Of a DNA stretch of 64,000 nt, positions 25,538 to 33,687 are shown piece after piece. A model generated the notes under the pieces. The model saw only the letters and a program-made list of their open reading frames with translations, had not been told where the DNA came from and did not search any database. Origin of the DNA: Massilia sp. CF038 (GTDB lineage Bacteria > Pseudomonadota > Gammaproteobacteria > Burkholderiales > Burkholderiaceae_D). The stretch's first letter is position 1. Each line of letters opens with the position of its first letter. The position numbers were made by a program, and so were the translations under genes. The DNA is taken from positions 1-64,000 of the forward strand of contig NZ_FQWU01000004.1 of NCBI RefSeq assembly GCF_900129765.1, read 5' to 3'.

Positions 25538-27085
25538 TTATTGGTACAGCGATGCGAACAGGTTCTTGCAGGTCGCGCTGAGCTCCCCGCCCACGACCAT
25601 CTGCTTGGCCGCTTCGATATCAGGTGCGAAGAAGCGGTCCGCATCAAAGAACGGCACCTTCTGGCGCAACTGCGCATGCACGTGCTCCAGGTGTGGCGAA
25701 GACTTGAGCGGGCGATGGAAATCGATGCCCTGCGCCGCCGCCAGCAGCTCGATGCCGACAATGACGGCCGTATTTTGCGCCATGTCGTCCAGGCGGCGCG
25801 CCGCGAAGGTGGCCATGCTGACATGGTCTTCCTGGTTGGCCGAGGTGGGCAGGCTGTCGACGCTGGCCGGATGGGCCAGCGACTTGTTTTCCGACGCCAG
25901 GGCCGCAGCCGTGACATGGGCAATCATGAAGCCCGAATTAACGCCAGGGTCACGCACCAGGAATGGCGGCAGGCCGGACAAGGTCGCATCGATCAAGAGT
26001 GCGATACGGCGCTCGGCCAGGCCGCCAATTTCGGCAATCGCCAGCGCCAGCGTATCGGCTGCAAACGCGACCGGCTCGGCGTGGAAATTGCCACCCGAGA
26101 TAATGTCGCCGGTGGCCGGGAAGATCAGCGGATTGTCGGTCACCGCATTGGCTTCGATCAGCAAGGTACGCGACACGTTCGTGATCAGATCGATGATGGC
26201 GCCCATGACTTGCGGCTGGCAGCGCAGGCTGTACGGATCCTGCACACGCTCATCACCCACCAGATGCGAGGCGCGGATCGCGCTGGACGCCATCAGCTGG
26301 CGATAAATGGCTGCTGCAGCAATCTGGCCGGGCTGACCGCGCACCTCGTGCACGCGCGCGTCGAACGGCGCATCACTGCCCTTGGCCGCGTCCAGCGACA
26401 GGGAGCCGGCCACCATGGCCGCTTCCAGCAAGCGCTCCGTCATGAACAAGCCATGCAGCGCCAGCGCGGTCGACACCTGGGTGCCATTGATCAGGGCCAG
26501 GCCTTCCTTGGCGGCCAGCACAACCGGCTCGATGCCCGCGTTCATGAGTGCAACGTTGGCCTCGACCAGCTTGCCGTCCACCCGCACCTGGCCCACGCCC
26601 AGAATGGCCAGCGTCATGTGCGCCAGCGGCGCCAGGTCGCCCGAAGCGCCAACGGAGCCCTTGGCAGGAATCGCCGGCACAATGCCCGCGTTGTACATCG
26701 CGATGAGCGTGTCGATGATCAAAGGACGCACGCCCGAAAAACCGCGCGCCAGGCTGCCGATTTTCATCAGCACGATCAAGCGCACCACCGCGTCCGACAG
26801 CAGTTCGCCAGTGCCGACCGAATGCGACAGGATCAGATTGCGCTGCAGCTCTTCGAGCTTCTCGTCCGGAATGCGGGCCTTGGCCAGAATGCCGAAGCCG
26901 GTATTGATACCATAGGCGGCGTCGCCCTTGGCCACGATGGCTTGCACCGCGGCGGCCGATGCATGGATGGCCGGGTAAGCGTCTGCCGACAGGGTCAGTG
27001 GCGCGGGTGCGGCCCACACGGCGCGCAGCGCATCCATCGTCATTTTGCCCGGAGTGAGCGTCCAGCCTTTTTGGGTAATCGTCAT
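25538..27085 (-). CDS. hutH: histidine ammonia-lyase
   Basis: HutH (515 aa) deaminates L-histidine to trans-urocanate with the self-made MIO cofactor. The tripeptide is A147-S148-G149 in '[16 protein letters not shown]'. '[11 protein letters not shown]' (near residues 60-69), '[17 protein letters not shown]' and '[15 protein letters not shown]' are classical lyase segments. Length matches bacterial HutH (about 510). It lies 79 bp after the urocanase gene, probably on the same transcript. Confidence 0.97.
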   Translation of the reverse strand: MTITQKGWTLTPGKMTMDALRAVWAAPAPLTLSADAYPAIHASAAAVQAIVAKGDAAYGINTGFGILAKARIPDEKLEELQRNLILSHSVGTGELLSDAVVRLIVLMKIGSLARGFSGVRPLIIDTLIAMYNAGIVPAIPAKGSVGASGDLAPLAHMTLAILGVGQVRVDGKLVEANVALMNAGIEPVVLAAKEGLALINGTQVSTALALHGLFMTERLLEAAMVAGSLSLDAAKGSDAPFDARVHEVRGQPGQIAAAAIYRQLMASSAIRASHLVGDERVQDPYSLRCQPQVMGAIIDLITNVSRTLLIEANAVTDNPLIFPATGDIISGGNFHAEPVAFAADTLALAIAEIGGLAERRIALLIDATLSGLPPFLVRDPGVNSGFMIAHVTAAALASENKSLAHPASVDSLPTSANQEDHVSMATFAARRLDDMAQNTAVIVGIELLAAAQGIDFHRPLKSSPHLEHVHAQLRQKVPFFDADRFFAPDIEAAKQMVVGGELSATCKNLFASLYQ

Positions 27086-27164
27086 TTTTGTCGTCGTCAG
27101 TATGTTGTAGATGGGCGCGCCCGAAGCAATCGTTGCGCGCCGGAGGCAGCCGGCAGCGGCGTCC

Positions 27165-28877
27165 TCAAGGAATCATGGGCAGATTGAGCTTGTTACGCTT
27201 GGCGCAGGCAACGGCGCTTTCGTAGCCGGCATCGGCATGGCGCATCACGCCCGAGGCGCTGTCGTTGACCAGCACACGGCCCAGGCGCTTGGCTGCGGCA
27301 TCGCTGCCATCGGCCACGATCACCACGCCCGAATGCTGCGAGTAACCCATGCCCACACCGCCACCGTGGTGCAGCGACACCCAGGTGGCGCCGCCGGCCG
27401 TGTTGAGCATGGCATTGAGCAGCGGCCAGTCGGACACTGCATCGGTACCGTCGCGCATGGCTTCGGTTTCGCGATTCGGGCTGGCCACCGAACCGGTGTC
27501 GAGGTGATCGCGGCCGATCACGACCGGCGCTTTCAGTTCGCCCGTGCGCACCATCTCATTGAAAGCCAGACCGGCGATATGGCGCTCGCCCAGACCGAGC
27601 CAGCAAATCCGCGCCGGCAAGCCCTGGAAGGCAATCCGTTCGCGCGCCATGTCCAGCCAGTGGTGCACCTGTTTCTGCTCGGGGAACAGCTCCTTGATCT
27701 TGGCATCGGTCTTGTAAATGTCTTCCGGATCGCCCGACAGCGCCACCCAGCGGAACGGTCCGCGCCCTTCACAGAACTGCGGCCGGATATAGGCCGGCAC
27801 AAAGCCCGGGAAGGCAAACGCATTCTTGACGCCGTGGTCCAGCGCCACCTGGCGGATATTGTTACCGTAGTCAACCGCCTTCACACCCATCGCGTGGAAG
27901 TCGAGGATGGCCTGCACGTGCACCGCGCACGACTCGGTGGCGGCAGCGGTCAGGCGCGCATGCTGGGACGGATCCTTCTGCGCCGCCTTCCACTCGTCCA
28001 CGCTCCAGCCGCGCGGCAGATAGCCATTGATCAGATCATGGGCCGAGGTCTGGTCGGTGACCAGATCAGGCTTGATGCCGCCCGCCTTGGCGCGCTTGAC
28101 CAGTTCGGGCAGCACATCAGCCGCGTTGCCCAGCAGGGCGATCGAAATGGCTTCGCGCCGCTCGGTGTGGTGCTTGATCAGGGCGATGGCATCGTCGATG
28201 TCGCGTGCCTGCTTGTCCACATAGCGGGTGCGCAGACGGAAGTCGATGCTCGACTGCTGGCACTCGATATTGAGCGAGACCGCGCCGGCAAAGGTGGCCG
28301 CCAGCGGCTGCGCGCCGCCCATGCCGCCCAGGCCCGCGGTCAGGATCCAGCGTCCGCCCCAGTCGCCGCCGAAGTGCTGGCGGCCAGCCTCGGCGAAGGT
28401 TTCGTAGGTGCCCTGCACGATGCCCTGAGTGCCAATGTAGATCCAGCTGCCGGCTGTCATCTGGCCGTACATGAACAAGCCCTTGCGGTCGAGTTCATTG
28501 AAGTGCTCCCAGTTGGCCCACTTGGGTACCAGGTTCGAATTGGCGATCAGCACGCGCGGGGCATCAGGGTGGGTCTGGAACACGCCAACTGGTTTGCCCG
28601 ACTGGATCAGGAGGGTCTGGTCGTCTTCCAGCTCCTTGAGCGACGCCAGAATCTGATCGTAGCAAGCCCAGTTGCGGGCCGCGCGGCCGATGCCGCCGTA
28701 GACCACCAGATGCTTGGGATTTTCCGCCACTTCCGCATCCAGATTATTCTGAATCATGCGATAAGCCGCCTCGGTCAACCAGCTTTTGCAGGCCAGTTCC
28801 GTGCCGCGCGGGGCGCGGATATTGCGGCTGGCGTCGTAGCGCGGATCGGCGCCCATCTGGATCGAATCGGTGGTCAT
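27165..28877 (-). CDS. hutU: urocanate hydratase
   Basis: HutU (570 aa) uses tightly bound NAD+ to hydrate urocanate to imidazolone propionate. '[34 protein letters not shown]' (N-terminus), '[17 protein letters not shown]', '[21 protein letters not shown]' (NAD+ pocket) and '[17 protein letters not shown]' are family signatures. The ATG at 28877 is backed by AAGGAG 4 bp upstream, whereas an in-frame upstream start lacks one. First gene of the hut operon, directly behind the HutC-type promoter. Confidence 0.97.
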   Translation of the reverse strand: MTTDSIQMGADPRYDASRNIRAPRGTELACKSWLTEAAYRMIQNNLDAEVAENPKHLVVYGGIGRAARNWACYDQILASLKELEDDQTLLIQSGKPVGVFQTHPDAPRVLIANSNLVPKWANWEHFNELDRKGLFMYGQMTAGSWIYIGTQGIVQGTYETFAEAGRQHFGGDWGGRWILTAGLGGMGGAQPLAATFAGAVSLNIECQQSSIDFRLRTRYVDKQARDIDDAIALIKHHTERREAISIALLGNAADVLPELVKRAKAGGIKPDLVTDQTSAHDLINGYLPRGWSVDEWKAAQKDPSQHARLTAAATESCAVHVQAILDFHAMGVKAVDYGNNIRQVALDHGVKNAFAFPGFVPAYIRPQFCEGRGPFRWVALSGDPEDIYKTDAKIKELFPEQKQVHHWLDMARERIAFQGLPARICWLGLGERHIAGLAFNEMVRTGELKAPVVIGRDHLDTGSVASPNRETEAMRDGTDAVSDWPLLNAMLNTAGGATWVSLHHGGGVGMGYSQHSGVVIVADGSDAAAKRLGRVLVNDSASGVMRHADAGYESAVACAKRNKLNLPMIP

Positions 28878-28941
28878 GGCAGCTCCTTGAAAACGGTTGG
28901 GACCGGACGCGCGCAAGCGCACGCCCCGTGTGCATGATCAA

Positions 28942-28970
28942 AGTCTAAGTTGTATATACAACCAAGTCAA
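28942..28970 (-). promoter_or_regulatory. hut promoter with embedded HutC-type operator
   Basis: On the minus strand, TTGACT (28970-28965), a 17-bp spacer and TAGACT (28947-28942) make a near-ideal sigma-70 promoter. The spacer contains the perfect 14-bp palindrome GTTGTATATACAAC (28949-28962), matching the TGTATATACA core described for HutC operators. Repressor binding there would block RNA polymerase. The hutU start is 64 bp further on. HutC itself is encoded at 32843. Confidence 0.9.
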
Positions 28971-29004
28971 ATGTTTTTTCTGCGTTCCCTGGCCGCCCCG
29001 CGCC

Positions 29005-30669
29005 CTACTTCTTGACAAATACCTGGCGGCCCGCGACCCAGGTTTCGAGCACGCCCACCTTGTGCAGATCGGCGGCGGGAATGGTGAACATATCGCGGTC
29101 GAGAATCACAAAATCGGCCCACTTGCCTTTTTCCAGAGAGCCGAGCACTTTCTCCTGATGGCCAGCCCACGCCGCGTCCATCGTGAAGCAGCGCAGCGCC
29201 TCGGTCAGCGTCATCGCTTCGTTGGCGTACCAGCCGGCGGCGGGGGTACCGGCGGCGTCCTGGCGCGTGACGGCAGCGTGGATGCCGAAGAAAGGATTGG
29301 GTGACTCGACCGGGAAATCTGAGCCGCATGCAATGCGCGAGCCCTGCTTGAGGAAAGTGCGCCAGGCGTAGGCGCCCTTGATGCGCTGCGGGCCGACGCG
29401 TTGTTCGGCCATGTTCATGTCGGACGTCGCGTGGGTTGGCTGCATGGACGGCACGATGTCGAGCGACTTGAAGCGCGCGATATCGTCCAGCGACACCACC
29501 TGCGCGTGCTCCATGCGGTGGCGCAGATCACGGCTGCCGGTTTTCTCAAGCAGGACCTGGTAGCCGTCGAGGATCTGGCGATTGCCCGCGTCGCCAATCG
29601 CATGCACATTGACCTGATAGCCGCGCTTCATCGCATTTTCCATCATCGCGTAGATATCGGCATTCTGGCGGAACAGCAGGCCATGCGACTTTGGTTCATC
29701 GCTGTAGGGCGCGATCAGGGCGGCGCCGCGGCTGCCCAGGGCGCCGTCGGCATACAGCTTGACCGCGCGCAGCGCATACAAGTCCGATGCATAGGATTTG
29801 AGTGGACCGTCACGCGAGAGCAGATCGAAGTCGGTACCGACATCGCCGATCATCGCATACACGCGCGTGGTGAGCTTGTTACGGTCCGCGTAATCGCGGT
29901 AGATCGCGTCCTGGCTGGCCGTGATGCCGGCATCATGCACGCTGGTCAGGCCGACCGAAGCGAGCGTTTCAAGTGACCGGTCCAGCGTGGCGCGGGCCTC
30001 GGCCTCGGTCTGCTTGGGCAGGACCTTTTCCATCAGCTCCTGGGCCGCGTCGACCAGCACGCCGGTGGCGACGCCGTTCGCATCGCGCATGATCTTGCCG
30101 CCGACCGGGTCGGGGGTGGCATTCGTGATGCCCGCCAGCTGGAGCGCGCGCGAATTGGCCCAGCCGGCGTGGCCGTCGACGCGATCGAGCCACACCGGGC
30201 GATCGGCGACGGCGGCATCGAGTTCGGCCGCCGTTGGGAAGCGGCCCAGTTTCCAGATCTCCTGATTCCAGCCGCGTCCGCGCAACCAGGATTGGGTGGG
30301 ATGGGCCTTGGCATACGCAGCGGCCGCGGCCTGCGCATCGGCCAGCGAAGCGCTGCCGGTCAGATCGAGGCGGGTGAGCTGCTCGCCCAGACCGAACACA
30401 TGGCCATGGGCGTCAATCAAGCCGGGGATGACGGTCTTGCCCTGCACATCGATATGACGGGCTTTCTTCGCGCGGGCGGCGGTGAATTCCGCGTTCCCGA
30501 CGGCGATGATACGGCCCTTGTCATCGAAGGCCATGGACGAAAAGCGCAACAACTGGTTTTTACTGTCGAGGGTATAGCCATTGGCATTGTCGATGACAGT
30601 CGCCGCCTGCGCAGCGCCGAGGGCCGCCGCGGTTGTCAATACGAGCAAAGAAGAATGGATCAAACGCAT
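29005..30669 (-). CDS. secreted amidohydrolase (YtcJ-type)
   Basis: A 554-aa amidohydrolase-3/YtcJ-family protein with a signal peptide (MRLIHSSLLVLTTAAALGAAQA), hence periplasmic, which is less usual for this mainly cytoplasmic family. Ligand motifs: 'VIPGLIDAHGHVFGLGEQL' (HxH), 'VNVHAIGDAGNRQILDGYQVLLE' and 'IACGSDFPVESPNPFFGIHAAVTR' (catalytic Asp region). Substrate is unknown; the family handles N-substituted formamides and other amides. It shares direction with the hut operon, but lies upstream of the hut promoter, so its transcription is separate. Its start is the ATG at 30669 on account of the signal peptide. Confidence 0.85.
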   Translation of the reverse strand: MRLIHSSLLVLTTAAALGAAQAATVIDNANGYTLDSKNQLLRFSSMAFDDKGRIIAVGNAEFTAARAKKARHIDVQGKTVIPGLIDAHGHVFGLGEQLTRLDLTGSASLADAQAAAAAYAKAHPTQSWLRGRGWNQEIWKLGRFPTAAELDAAVADRPVWLDRVDGHAGWANSRALQLAGITNATPDPVGGKIMRDANGVATGVLVDAAQELMEKVLPKQTEAEARATLDRSLETLASVGLTSVHDAGITASQDAIYRDYADRNKLTTRVYAMIGDVGTDFDLLSRDGPLKSYASDLYALRAVKLYADGALGSRGAALIAPYSDEPKSHGLLFRQNADIYAMMENAMKRGYQVNVHAIGDAGNRQILDGYQVLLEKTGSRDLRHRMEHAQVVSLDDIARFKSLDIVPSMQPTHATSDMNMAEQRVGPQRIKGAYAWRTFLKQGSRIACGSDFPVESPNPFFGIHAAVTRQDAAGTPAAGWYANEAMTLTEALRCFTMDAAWAGHQEKVLGSLEKGKWADFVILDRDMFTIPAADLHKVGVLETWVAGRQVFVKK

Positions 30670-30714
30670 CAGACACCCCAATGAATGGACAAAATCAGAG
30701 TGTATCGCGCCAAC

Positions 30715-30774
30715 CGGGGTCAGACCTCAATTCTGAAATAATTTTCTAATCGGGGTCAGACCTCAATACTGCAA
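30715..30774. repeat. two direct REP-type repeats upstream of the RAYT gene
   Basis: Two copies of a motif starting CGGGGTCAGACCTCAAT, at 30715-30737 and 30751-30774, are spaced by exactly 36 bp. Copy ends differ slightly (TTCTGAA, TACTGCAA). They face the downstream pair at 31548-31609, which has the same sequence in inverse orientation, so the RAYT gene is bracketed by inverted clusters. Confidence 0.9.
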
Positions 30775-30852
30775 GTTTGTTGCGCACGTTTGCGCAAGTC
30801 CGTCCTGCTGGAAATGACGGCTTGTACGCTCAGTGATTTATAGGAGCATCAG

Positions 30853-31536
30853 ATGAGCCGTTTTCCCCGTCCCGTGTTTCCACACGTGCCACTCCACATA
30901 ATTCAGCGTGGCAACAACCGTTTGCCATGCTTTTTTTCTAGAAACGACTATCAAACCTTTCTCGATATCCTTGCTGATGCGCGTCACTGTTTTCCCTGCC
31001 ATATACATGCATATGTCTTGATGCCAAATCACGTGCATCTTCTCGCTACCCCTGTCGAAGCCGGGGCGCCAGCCGCATTGATGAAATGGGTCAGTCAGAG
31101 ATATGTGCAAAGGGTGAACAAAAAATACCAACGATTCGGCACGCTCTGGCAGGGCAGATATCGATCTTGTCTCGTGGAAACGGAGCGCTACTTCATCGCT
31201 TGTCAGCGCTACATCGAGCTGAACCCGGTGCGCGCCACGCTCAGCCGCCACCCTGCGGATTACGACTGGTCCAGCTATCGCGCGAATGCATTTGGGCAGC
31301 GCAACCCGATCATCACGCCCCACGCCATCTACACGGAACTTGCGACAGACCCGACAGAGCGGCACGCCTGCTATCGGTCGCTGGTCGACGAGGCGATGTC
31401 TGACTCAACAATTGCGGAGATCCGTTCAGCTACGAATAGCAATATGTTTTTCGGCTCGACAGATTTTGCGGATCGCATGGGATATATTCTTGGCCGCAAC
31501 GCCACCCTCGGGCAACCAGGCCGACGTCGTGCTTAA
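30853..31536 (+). CDS. REP-associated tyrosine transposase (RAYT, Y1_Tnp)
   Basis: A 227-aa single-strand DNA transposase of the IS200/IS605-like HUH class. 'PLHIIQRGNNRLPCF' is the family opening. The HUH pair is H60 and H62 in 'VLMPNHVHLLATP', 'RFGTLWQGRYRSCLV' is the RAYT-specific block, and the tyrosine-rich 'ERYFIACQRYIELNPVRA' contains the candidate catalytic Tyr. RAYTs are thought to spread REP palindromes. Intact by length. The gene is bracketed by four repeats. Its base composition is lower in G+C than its neighbours, e.g. the T-rich start, suggesting transfer. Confidence 0.95.
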   Translation: MSRFPRPVFPHVPLHIIQRGNNRLPCFFSRNDYQTFLDILADARHCFPCHIHAYVLMPNHVHLLATPVEAGAPAALMKWVSQRYVQRVNKKYQRFGTLWQGRYRSCLVETERYFIACQRYIELNPVRATLSRHPADYDWSSYRANAFGQRNPIITPHAIYTELATDPTERHACYRSLVDEAMSDSTIAEIRSATNSNMFFGSTDFADRMGYILGRNATLGQPGRRRA

Positions 31537-31547
31537 TGCAAAAATTG

Positions 31548-31609
31548 TTTCAGTATTGAGGTCTGACCCCGATTAAAAAACAATTTCAGTATTGAGGTCT
31601 GACCCCGAT
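31548..31609. repeat. two inverse REP-type repeats downstream of the RAYT gene
   Basis: TTTCAGTATTGAGGTCTGACCCCGAT occurs at 31548-31573 and 31584-31609, 36 bp apart (same period as the upstream pair). It is the reverse complement of the upstream motif. The two copies here are identical, whereas the upstream ones have drifted. Confidence 0.9.
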
Positions 31610-31625
31610 AAAAAAACATTTTGGC

Positions 31626-32705
31626 TTAGGGTTTTTCGCGATCGAGCAGGGCGCGCTTGCGCTCGATGCCCCAGCGGTAGCCCGACAACGCGCCGTCCTG
31701 GCGCACAACCCGGTGACAGGGGATGGCAACGGCGACCGGGTTGGCAGCGCAGGCGCCGGCAATGGCGCGCGCGCCGGCGACAATCCCCAGCCGCGCCGCC
31801 AGTTCGGCATAGCTGACGGTGGCGCCACTGGGAATCTGGCGCAGCGCTTCCCATACGCGCTGCTGAAATGCGGTCCCGCGCACGTCCAGCGGCAGGTCGA
31901 GCCCGACACCCGGCGCTTCAATCAGGCCGATGACTTTGGCCACGGTGTCTTCGTAGCCACGGTCGGCACCTTGCAGTTCGGCCGCGGGAAAACGGTCCTG
32001 CAGGTCGCGCGCCAGCTGCTCGGGGTCGTCGCCCATCAGGATGGCGCAGATGCCGCGCGCGGTCGAGGCGACCAAAATGGCGCCCAGCGTGCAGGCGCCG
32101 ATGGCAAAGCGAATTGCTTCGCCACTGCCGCCCGCACGCCATGCTTTTGGGGTCATGCCCAGCCGCGCCGGCGCGCCAGCGTAAAAGCGCCCGCTGGAGT
32201 TGAATCCGGCCGCATATATGGCGTCGGTCACGCTGCCCGCTTGTCCCAGGGCTGTGGTCAGGCGCTGCGCACGCTGGGCGGCGGCGTAGGCTTTGGGCGT
32301 GATGCCGGTGTGCGCTTTGAAGATGCGGTGGAAGTGAAAGCGGCTCATGCCGCAAGCGGCAGCCAGGCTGTCCAGATCCGGTTCGTCCACGCTGGCGTCG
32401 ATCAGGCGGCAGGCCCGTTCGACCACCTGCGCGTGGCGCTCGGCCAGCGGCGGCTGATCCGGCTTGCAGCGCTGGCACGGCCGAAAGCCCGCCGCTTCGG
32501 CCGCTTCGCGCGTGTCGTGGAAGGCCACGTGCTTGCGCAGCGCGGCACGCGCGCCACACGAGGGCCGGCAGTACACGCCGGTGCTGCTGACGGAGTACCA
32601 GAAGGCGCCGTCGGCCTGCGCGTCGCGCTGCGCCAGCGCGGCCCAGCGCGCGGCCTCACTGCTGTAATTGGCTGTCTTCATGGCTGTGTTCATTTCTGCT
32701 TTCAT
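31626..32705 (-). CDS. ada: bifunctional DNA-methyl phosphotriester/O6-methylguanine transferase and regulator Ada
   Basis: A 359-aa Ada protein: an N-terminal zinc domain with C46, C50, C77 and C80 ('GVYCRPSCGARAALRKHVAFHDT' and 'GFRPCQRCKPD'), an AraC-type helix-turn-helix block ('LDSLAAACGMSRFHFHRIFKAHTGITPKAYAAA'), and a C-terminal methyltransferase domain with the acceptor Cys (about C330) in 'VAIPCHRVVRQDGALSGYRWG'. The first Cys cluster receives a methyl group from phosphotriesters and activates transcription of the ada regulon; the second repairs O6-methylguanine. The ATG at 32705 has a GGAGAG site. Divergent from hutC. Confidence 0.96.
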   Translation of the reverse strand: MKAEMNTAMKTANYSSEAARWAALAQRDAQADGAFWYSVSSTGVYCRPSCGARAALRKHVAFHDTREAAEAAGFRPCQRCKPDQPPLAERHAQVVERACRLIDASVDEPDLDSLAAACGMSRFHFHRIFKAHTGITPKAYAAAQRAQRLTTALGQAGSVTDAIYAAGFNSSGRFYAGAPARLGMTPKAWRAGGSGEAIRFAIGACTLGAILVASTARGICAILMGDDPEQLARDLQDRFPAAELQGADRGYEDTVAKVIGLIEAPGVGLDLPLDVRGTAFQQRVWEALRQIPSGATVSYAELAARLGIVAGARAIAGACAANPVAVAIPCHRVVRQDGALSGYRWGIERKRALLDREKP

Positions 32706-32842
32706 GGCGCTCTCCGGGACTCGATGCTGAAACCGATTCTCGCGCACGGCGCCAGCGCCCGCACTCCGGCTCTTGCTTTTGAATCCCGTACGGCCAGCCA
32801 GTGCTAGAATCGGGCTTTCCCCCGCCCCCTCCGGAGAGTAGT

Positions 32843-33562
32843 TTGGAAGATCAAATTGCGCAAGACAGCACGCCCATTTTCCAGCGCATCAAGGATTACC
32901 TGACCGGCGAGATCGCCGCCGGCCGCTGGAAGGAAGGCGATGTGGTGCCGTCCGAGCAGGCGCTGGTGCGCCAGTTCGGCGTCTCGCGCATGACGGTCAA
33001 CCGCGCGGTGCGCGAGCTGACGGCCGAGCAGGTGCTGGTCCGGCGCCAGGGCTCCGGCACCTACGTGGCGCCACAAAAATACCAGGCCACGCTGGTCGAG
33101 ATTCGCAGCATCGCCGATGAGGTGCGGGCCCGCGGCCACCGCCACGCCAGCCGCCTTGAACTGCTCGAGAAGGTGCGCGCCGCCGATGCGCTGGCCCTGC
33201 AGTTCGATCTGCCGGCCGGCGAGTCCCTGTTCCATTCGCTGATTGTCCACTTCGAAAACGAGGTGCCGATTCAGGTCGAGGACCGCTGGGTCAATCCGGC
33301 TTGCGCGCCCGATTATCTGGACCAGGACTTCGCCACCATCACGCCAAACGAACATCTGATGCAGGCCGCGCCTTTGCAAAGTGCCACCTACAGCATCGAG
33401 GCCCTGCAGGCGCCGCGCGAGATCGCTGACATGCTGGCCATCGATGCGCGCCAGTGCTGCCTGGTGCTCAAGCGCCGCACCCGCGCGCTGGGCCAGGTGG
33501 CGTCGGTGGTGACCATGTGGCACCCGGGCCAGCTGTATCAGTTCACCGGCAGCGTGAACTAG
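32843..33562 (+). CDS. hutC: histidine utilization repressor HutC (GntR/UTRA)
   Basis: HutC (239 aa): N-terminal winged-helix GntR domain ('IFQRIKDYLTGEIAAGRWKEGDVVPSEQALVRQFGVSRMTVNRAVRELTAEQVLVRRQGSGTYV', given here in part) and a C-terminal UTRA ligand-binding domain ('VEDRWVNPACAPDYLDQDFATITPNEHLM'). It binds urocanate and releases hut promoters; the site at 28949-28962 is the obvious target. The start is TTG 32843, chosen because of GGAGAG at 32833-32838; a GTG at 32801 would add 14 non-conserved residues. It is separated from the hut operon by RAYT and ada. Confidence 0.94.
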   Translation: MEDQIAQDSTPIFQRIKDYLTGEIAAGRWKEGDVVPSEQALVRQFGVSRMTVNRAVRELTAEQVLVRRQGSGTYVAPQKYQATLVEIRSIADEVRARGHRHASRLELLEKVRAADALALQFDLPAGESLFHSLIVHFENEVPIQVEDRWVNPACAPDYLDQDFATITPNEHLMQAAPLQSATYSIEALQAPREIADMLAIDARQCCLVLKRRTRALGQVASVVTMWHPGQLYQFTGSVN

Positions 33563-33607
33563 CAAACCAGCGCTGTGGCAGGGCCGCACGGGTGGCATGA
33601 AGATTCC

Positions 33608-33636
33608 TTCAGAATTATCATAATGTCATTTAAAAT
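33608..33636 (+). promoter_or_regulatory. candidate sigma-70 promoter for the hybrid kinase
   Basis: TTCAGA (33608-33613), a 17-bp spacer and TAAAAT (33631-33636) in an AT-rich gap, 52 bp before the TTG start. The -35 is weak, so this is a candidate only. Confidence 0.35.
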
Positions 33637-33687
33637 GGCGGGAGCCGTGTTTACGCTTCCCTCCACTGCAGCCCCGAAAGGATTGCC

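Noticed and set aside
25391-27187. 598-codon open frame opposite hutH
   Set aside because: The opposite strand encodes a full HutH with its MIO motif; the frame has no recognisable protein pattern and is His/Arg/Gln-rich.
27111-28937. 608-codon open frame opposite hutU
   Set aside because: Shadow of urocanase, which is complete and well conserved on the other strand.
30715-31609. Short CRISPR array suggested by 36-bp period
   Set aside because: Only two repeats per cluster, opposite orientations either side of a transposase gene, and near-identical intervening sequence; there are no cas genes. REP/RAYT explains it.
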